64,000 nucleotides of DNA, from NCBI RefSeq assembly GCF_019801605.1, contig NZ_JAHVIT010000006.1, positions 1 through 64,000 of the forward strand. The letters run 5' to 3'. A program made the translations under genes and the position numbers. Origin of the DNA: Maritimibacter alkaliphilus (lineage in GTDB: Bacteria > Pseudomonadota > Alphaproteobacteria > Rhodobacterales > Rhodobacteraceae). Below are positions 61,087 through 64,000 of the stretch, in pieces. Position 1 is the stretch's first letter, and each line of letters starts with the position of its first letter. A model generated the notes under the pieces. That model had not been told where the DNA came from and did not search any database. It was given only the letters and a program-made list of their open reading frames with translations.

Positions 61087-61127
61087 CCCGACGGCCGGCC
61101 CTGCCGCCGTCGTCCCGCACTGATCAG

Positions 61128-61153
61128 ACACCGCCGCGCGCCTGCGGCGGTGT
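61128..61153 (+). terminator. terminator after dctP
   Basis: A perfect 10-bp stem ACACCGCCGC / GCGGCGGTGT with a 6-nt loop lies 41 bp after the dctP stop and 21 bp before the next start codon. It separates the TRAP operon from the oxidoreductase gene. Confidence 0.65.
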
Positions 61154-61174
61154 TCCCACTCTAGGACCCCAGCC

Positions 61175-62173
61175 ATGACGCAGTTTCCCATTCCCGCGCG
61201 AATGACCGCCGTTGAAATCACGCAGTACGGAGCCCCCGAGGTGCTGCAGCCGACCGAGGTGCCGGTGCCCCGTCCCGGCCCCGGACAGATCCTGATCCGC
61301 ATCGCCTATGCAGGGGTGAACCGGCCCGACGCACTGCAGCGCGCAGGGCTCTACGCCCCCCCGCCCGAGGCCTCGCCCCTGCCGGGGCTCGAGGCGGCGG
61401 GCCATGTCGTTGCCGTGGGCGAGGGCGTGACCCGCTGGCGCCCGGGGGACGTGGTGACGGCCCTGCTGCCCGGCGGCGGCTATGCCGAATATGCCGTAAC
61501 GCAGGCCGATCACGCGCTCCCCGTGCCGGAGGGGCTGCCGCTCGACCAGGCGGCTGCGCTCTGCGAGACGTTCTTCACCGTCTGGACCAATGTCTTCCAG
61601 CGCGGCGGTCTTCAGGCCGGGGAAAAACTGCTGGTGCATGGCGGCTCCTCGGGGATCGGCACCATCGCGATCCAGCTGGCCCATCTGCGCGGCGCACGCG
61701 TCTTTGCCACCGCCGGCTCGGCACAGAAATGCGAGGCCTGCGTGGCCCTGGGCGCCGAGGCCGCCTTCAACTACCGCGAGGCCGATTTCGTCGCGGAGAT
61801 GCGCGAGAGGGGCGGGGCCGACCTGATCCTCGACATGGTGGGGGGCGACTACATCCCGCGCAATCTGGATGCCCTCGCCGATGACGGGCGCCTCGTGCAG
61901 ATCGCCTTCCTTCAGGGCGCTGAGGTGACGCTGAACATGACACAGGTCATGACCCGCCGCCTGACGGTCACCGGTTCGACGCTGCGCCCGCAGAGCCACG
62001 CTGCCAAGGCGCAGATCGCCCGCGCGCTGGAGACGGAGGTCTGGCCCCAGATCGCCGCGGGCCGCATCGGCCCGGTGATGGACAGCGAGTACCCGCTTTC
62101 CGAGGCCGCCGCGGCCCATGCCCGGTTGGAAGGCTCGACCCATATCGGCAAGATCGTCCTCAAGGTCAGCTGA
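61175..62173 (+). CDS. zinc-independent NAD(P)H-quinone oxidoreductase (MDR family)
   Basis: A 332-residue medium-chain dehydrogenase without zinc ligands: AYAGVNRPDALQRAGLYAPPPEASPLPGLEAAGHV (about residues 45-79), ETFFTVWTNVFQRGGLQAGEKLLVHGGSSGIGTIAIQLAHLRGARVFATAGSAQKCE with the Rossmann motif, and the C-terminal HIGKIVLKV. It resembles the PIG3/QorB group that reduces quinones or alpha,beta-unsaturated ketones with NADPH. It has its own terminator and lies between two TRAP-related units. Confidence 0.92.
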   Translation: MTQFPIPARMTAVEITQYGAPEVLQPTEVPVPRPGPGQILIRIAYAGVNRPDALQRAGLYAPPPEASPLPGLEAAGHVVAVGEGVTRWRPGDVVTALLPGGGYAEYAVTQADHALPVPEGLPLDQAAALCETFFTVWTNVFQRGGLQAGEKLLVHGGSSGIGTIAIQLAHLRGARVFATAGSAQKCEACVALGAEAAFNYREADFVAEMRERGGADLILDMVGGDYIPRNLDALADDGRLVQIAFLQGAEVTLNMTQVMTRRLTVTGSTLRPQSHAAKAQIARALETEVWPQIAAGRIGPVMDSEYPLSEAAAAHARLEGSTHIGKIVLKVS

Positions 62174-62189
62174 CCGCCAAAGGGGCCGC

Positions 62190-62215
62190 GAGGCGGTCGC
62201 TTGCGTGACCGCCTC
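62190..62215 (+). terminator. terminator after the quinone oxidoreductase gene
   Basis: GAGGCGGTC / GACCGCCTC form a perfect 9-bp stem with an 8-nt loop, 17 bp after the stop codon. Confidence 0.6.
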
Positions 62216-62348
62216 TCCAGAACAGCAGGTCTCCGGCGGATGCTCTGCTGCGAAAGTTTCGCACAGCGGTACTCAAGGCAGAATTGCATCCCCTGTCCCG
62301 AGCTAGCGGTTGATCGGCGGGGCGGTTTCCGGTCTCCTTCCTGCATGG

Positions 62349-62376
62349 GGCGGCGCTGCTGAGGAGAAGCGCCGCC
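62349..62376. repeat. 9-bp inverted repeat upstream of the cyclase gene
   Basis: GGCGGCGCT and AGCGCCGCC are separated by 10 bp. It could be an untranslated-leader hairpin or an operator. No regulator gene is adjacent. Confidence 0.35.
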
Positions 62377-62499
62377 TGCAGCCAGAGAAGACATGGCCGG
62401 CGTTTCATGGGCGCTGCCCCCGGTGGGCAGCCCGCGTGGACCGCTGCTGGAAATCGCCTGCGCCGCGCATTCCGCGTCGCGGGCCGGGAGGGACGTGCC

Positions 62500-63552
62500 G
62501 TGACGACGGATCGCTGGAAGAAGAGGCCCGAGGGCTCGAACTGGGGGGATTTCGGTCCCGACGACCAGAAGGGGCGGCTGAACCTGCTGACGCCGGAACG
62601 GGTCCGCGCCGCCGTGGCCGAGGTGCGCGAGGGGCAGAGCTTCTGCCTCAGCCTGCCGCTCGACTATCCCGGCGGCAACGCGATGAACGCCAACCGCCAT
62701 CCGCCGATCCTGCGCCCCAGCCTGCGCAACGGCGGGGTGAACATGAACTACGTCTACAGCGCGCAGAACGCCCATTCCCATGACGTCCTCTCGGACGATC
62801 TGGCGATCCTGCACCTGCAGTATTCGACCCAGTGGGACGGGCTCTGCCACGTCGGCGCGGTCTTTGACGTGATGGACGACGGCCAGCCTTTGCCGGTCTA
62901 TTACAACGGTTTCCGCGCCGGGGAGGATGTCGTCGGCCCGGACCGGATCGAGGATTGCGGCTTGCAGGGCGAGATCCCGCCGCGCAGCACCTCGCAGGCC
63001 AAGGCGCTCGGCATCGAGAACATGGCCGCGACCGGTGTGCAGGGGCGGGGCGTGATGATCGACCTGCGGCGCCACTTCGGCGACGCCCGCACCCGGGTGG
63101 GCCATGACCTGCTGATGCAGGTGATCGAGGCCGACGGGATCGAGATCGCGCCGGGCGACATGCTGTGCCTGCACACCGGGCTGGCGGACCTGATCCTCGG
63201 GATGCGCAAGGATCCGGACCCCGCGGTGATCCACGGCAGCTGTGCCGTGCTCGACGGGGGCGATCCGGCGCTGCAGGACTGGATCCGCGACAGCGGCATC
63301 TCGGTCATCGCCAGTGACAATTACGCCGTGGAGGATTTCCCGGCGGAGCTGCCGAACCCCTGCTGCTCGATGCTGCCGCTGCACAACCTGTGCCTGTTCC
63401 GGCTGGGCATCCATCTGGGCGAGCTCTGGCACATGACCCCGCTGGCCGAGTGGCTGGCCGCACGGGGACGCCATCATTTCCTGCTGACCGCGCCGCCGCT
63501 GAGGCTGCCCGGCGCGGTGGGATCACCGGTCACACCGGTGGCGACCGTCTGA
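62500..63552 (+). CDS. cyclase family protein (metal-dependent hydrolase, kynurenine formamidase superfamily)
   Basis: A 350-residue member of the putative cyclase superfamily. Visible blocks are NWGDFGPDDQKGRLNLLTPE, LQYSTQWDGLCHVGAVFD (about residues 105-122, the metal-binding region, with QWDxLxH instead of the HxGTHxD of formamidases), GVMIDLRRHFG and DMLCLHTGLADLIL, and ASDNYAVEDFPAE. Members hydrolyse amides, lactones or cyclic intermediates. Start GTG lies 9 bp after GGGAGG. It is followed 61 bp later by a DctP gene, implying a new transport/hydrolysis unit that continues beyond the window. Confidence 0.85.
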   Translation: MTTDRWKKRPEGSNWGDFGPDDQKGRLNLLTPERVRAAVAEVREGQSFCLSLPLDYPGGNAMNANRHPPILRPSLRNGGVNMNYVYSAQNAHSHDVLSDDLAILHLQYSTQWDGLCHVGAVFDVMDDGQPLPVYYNGFRAGEDVVGPDRIEDCGLQGEIPPRSTSQAKALGIENMAATGVQGRGVMIDLRRHFGDARTRVGHDLLMQVIEADGIEIAPGDMLCLHTGLADLILGMRKDPDPAVIHGSCAVLDGGDPALQDWIRDSGISVIASDNYAVEDFPAELPNPCCSMLPLHNLCLFRLGIHLGELWHMTPLAEWLAARGRHHFLLTAPPLRLPGAVGSPVTPVATV

Positions 63553-63613
63553 GGAGGGGTCGCAGAGCGCAACAAGACCACTGATCAACGCAAGGTCAAC
63601 ACTGGGAGGAGAC

Positions 63614-64000
63614 ATGATGACCAAGACGTTTCACGGAGCGGCCCTGGGCCGGAAAGCGGCTCTCGCAACGGGTCTGATCGCGGGCCTAGGGGCAACGGGC
63701 GCCATGGCCGAGGTCAAGCTGACCTTCGCCGACTGGCAGGTGCCCGCCGCCTCGACCACGCAGGAGGCCGCCAAGGTCTTCATGGACAAGGCGACGGAGC
63801 TGTCGGGCGGCGAGATCACCTTCGACTACTTCCCCGCAGAACAGCTGGGCAAGGGCGGCGAGATGCTGCGCCTGCTGCAGACCGGCGTCGCGGACGTGGC
63901 CCATGTCTCGCCCGCCTACATCACCGACAAGTTCCCGATGACCACCGTCTCGGAGCTGCCGGGGATGCCGCTCGACAGCTGTGCGCTTGCCAATGCGCTC
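63614..64000 (+). CDS. dctP: TRAP transporter solute-binding protein (DctP), partial at window end
   Basis: The first 129 residues of a DctP receptor are present; the reading frame is open at the last base. A Sec signal peptide (LATGLIAGLGATGAMAE, cleaved near residue 33) is followed by KLTFADWQVPAASTTQEAAKVFMDKATELSGGEITFDYFPAEQLGKGGEMLRLLQTGVADVAHV, the canonical DctP N-terminal lobe. TGGGAGGAGAC precedes the ATG. The rest of the gene and probably DctQ/DctM lie to the right. Confidence 0.9.
   Translation, partial: MMTKTFHGAALGRKAALATGLIAGLGATGAMAEVKLTFADWQVPAASTTQEAAKVFMDKATELSGGEITFDYFPAEQLGKGGEMLRLLQTGVADVAHVSPAYITDKFPMTTVSELPGMPLDSCALANAL

Larger units (their letters stand above)
62174..62499. 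other. intergenic region with two hairpins
   Basis: The 326-bp gap contains the oxidoreductase terminator and a second 9-bp hairpin. The promoter of the cyclase gene should lie in its middle third, but no strong hexamers were seen. An upstream in-frame ATG (62407) would extend the cyclase frame by 31 codons but has no ribosome site. Confidence 0.5.

Overview
This window reads as accessory DNA from a Rhodobacteraceae-type alphaproteobacterium (Roseobacter group). The coding DNA is GC-rich with strong GC bias at third codon positions. The gene content is dominated by TRAP, TAXI-TRAP, tripartite tricarboxylate and ABC uptake systems, CaiB-type CoA-transferases and small regulators. A complete repABC replication/partition module with its parS palindromes and a probable counter-transcribed RNA lies near the middle (about 34.97-38.54 kb). 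That places the window on a plasmid or chromid rather than the main chromosome. No rRNA, tRNA or CRISPR array was seen.

Left part (0-13.3 kb): an IS6-family transposase remnant, a YaeQ gene, a seven-copy heptamer repeat, a HutC-type GntR regulator, an amidohydrolase and a MatC-like carrier. Next come two decayed genes: a truncated DctP, then an SDR with a frameshift and a lost catalytic Tyr. A LysR regulator is divergent from a ring-cleaving dioxygenase/hydrolase pair that resembles quinone-detoxification mhqO/mhqD. Then follow a GNAT protein, a YgiC/YgiB pair and gamma-glutamyltranspeptidase.

Central catabolic island (13.5-33.7 kb): about 20 genes in two long leftward transcription units plus one rightward gene. 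The first unit is acyl dehydratase - two class III CoA-transferases - acyl dehydratase - CitE-like lyase - TAXI-TRAP binding protein - fused permease - AtuA - AtuA-like. The second is ABC binding protein - SDR - HIBADH-like dehydrogenase - LivHMGF - metallo-hydrolase, followed by a FadR-type GntR regulator and a cysteine-hydrolase-fold protein. A third CoA-transferase diverges from this unit. A palindromic motif around AATGCATT recurs in front of both units and of the gntR gene, overlapping or abutting candidate promoters. I propose that it is the operator of this GntR and defines the regulon. The substrate is unknown. The enzyme set fits activation of a branched or C5 acid to a CoA ester, hydration, and cleavage of a citramalyl-CoA-like intermediate.

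Middle (33.8-39.0 kb): a class II Fic protein, parS sites, repC-repB-repA, and a 440-bp leader in front of repA.

Right part (39-64 kb) holds three further uptake/catabolism cassettes. The first is a TRAP operon with an alpha/beta hydrolase and an XRE regulator. The second is an IclR regulator with TctCBA, a CoA-transferase and a second CitE-like lyase. The third has a TetR regulator divergent from an SDR - acyl-CoA dehydrogenase - acyl-CoA ligase - APH-like kinase - TRAP operon. Its gene set matches the logic of the levulinate/4-hydroxyacid (Lva, ACAD10/11) pathway. The window ends with a quinone oxidoreductase, a cyclase-family hydrolase and a DctP gene cut by the edge.
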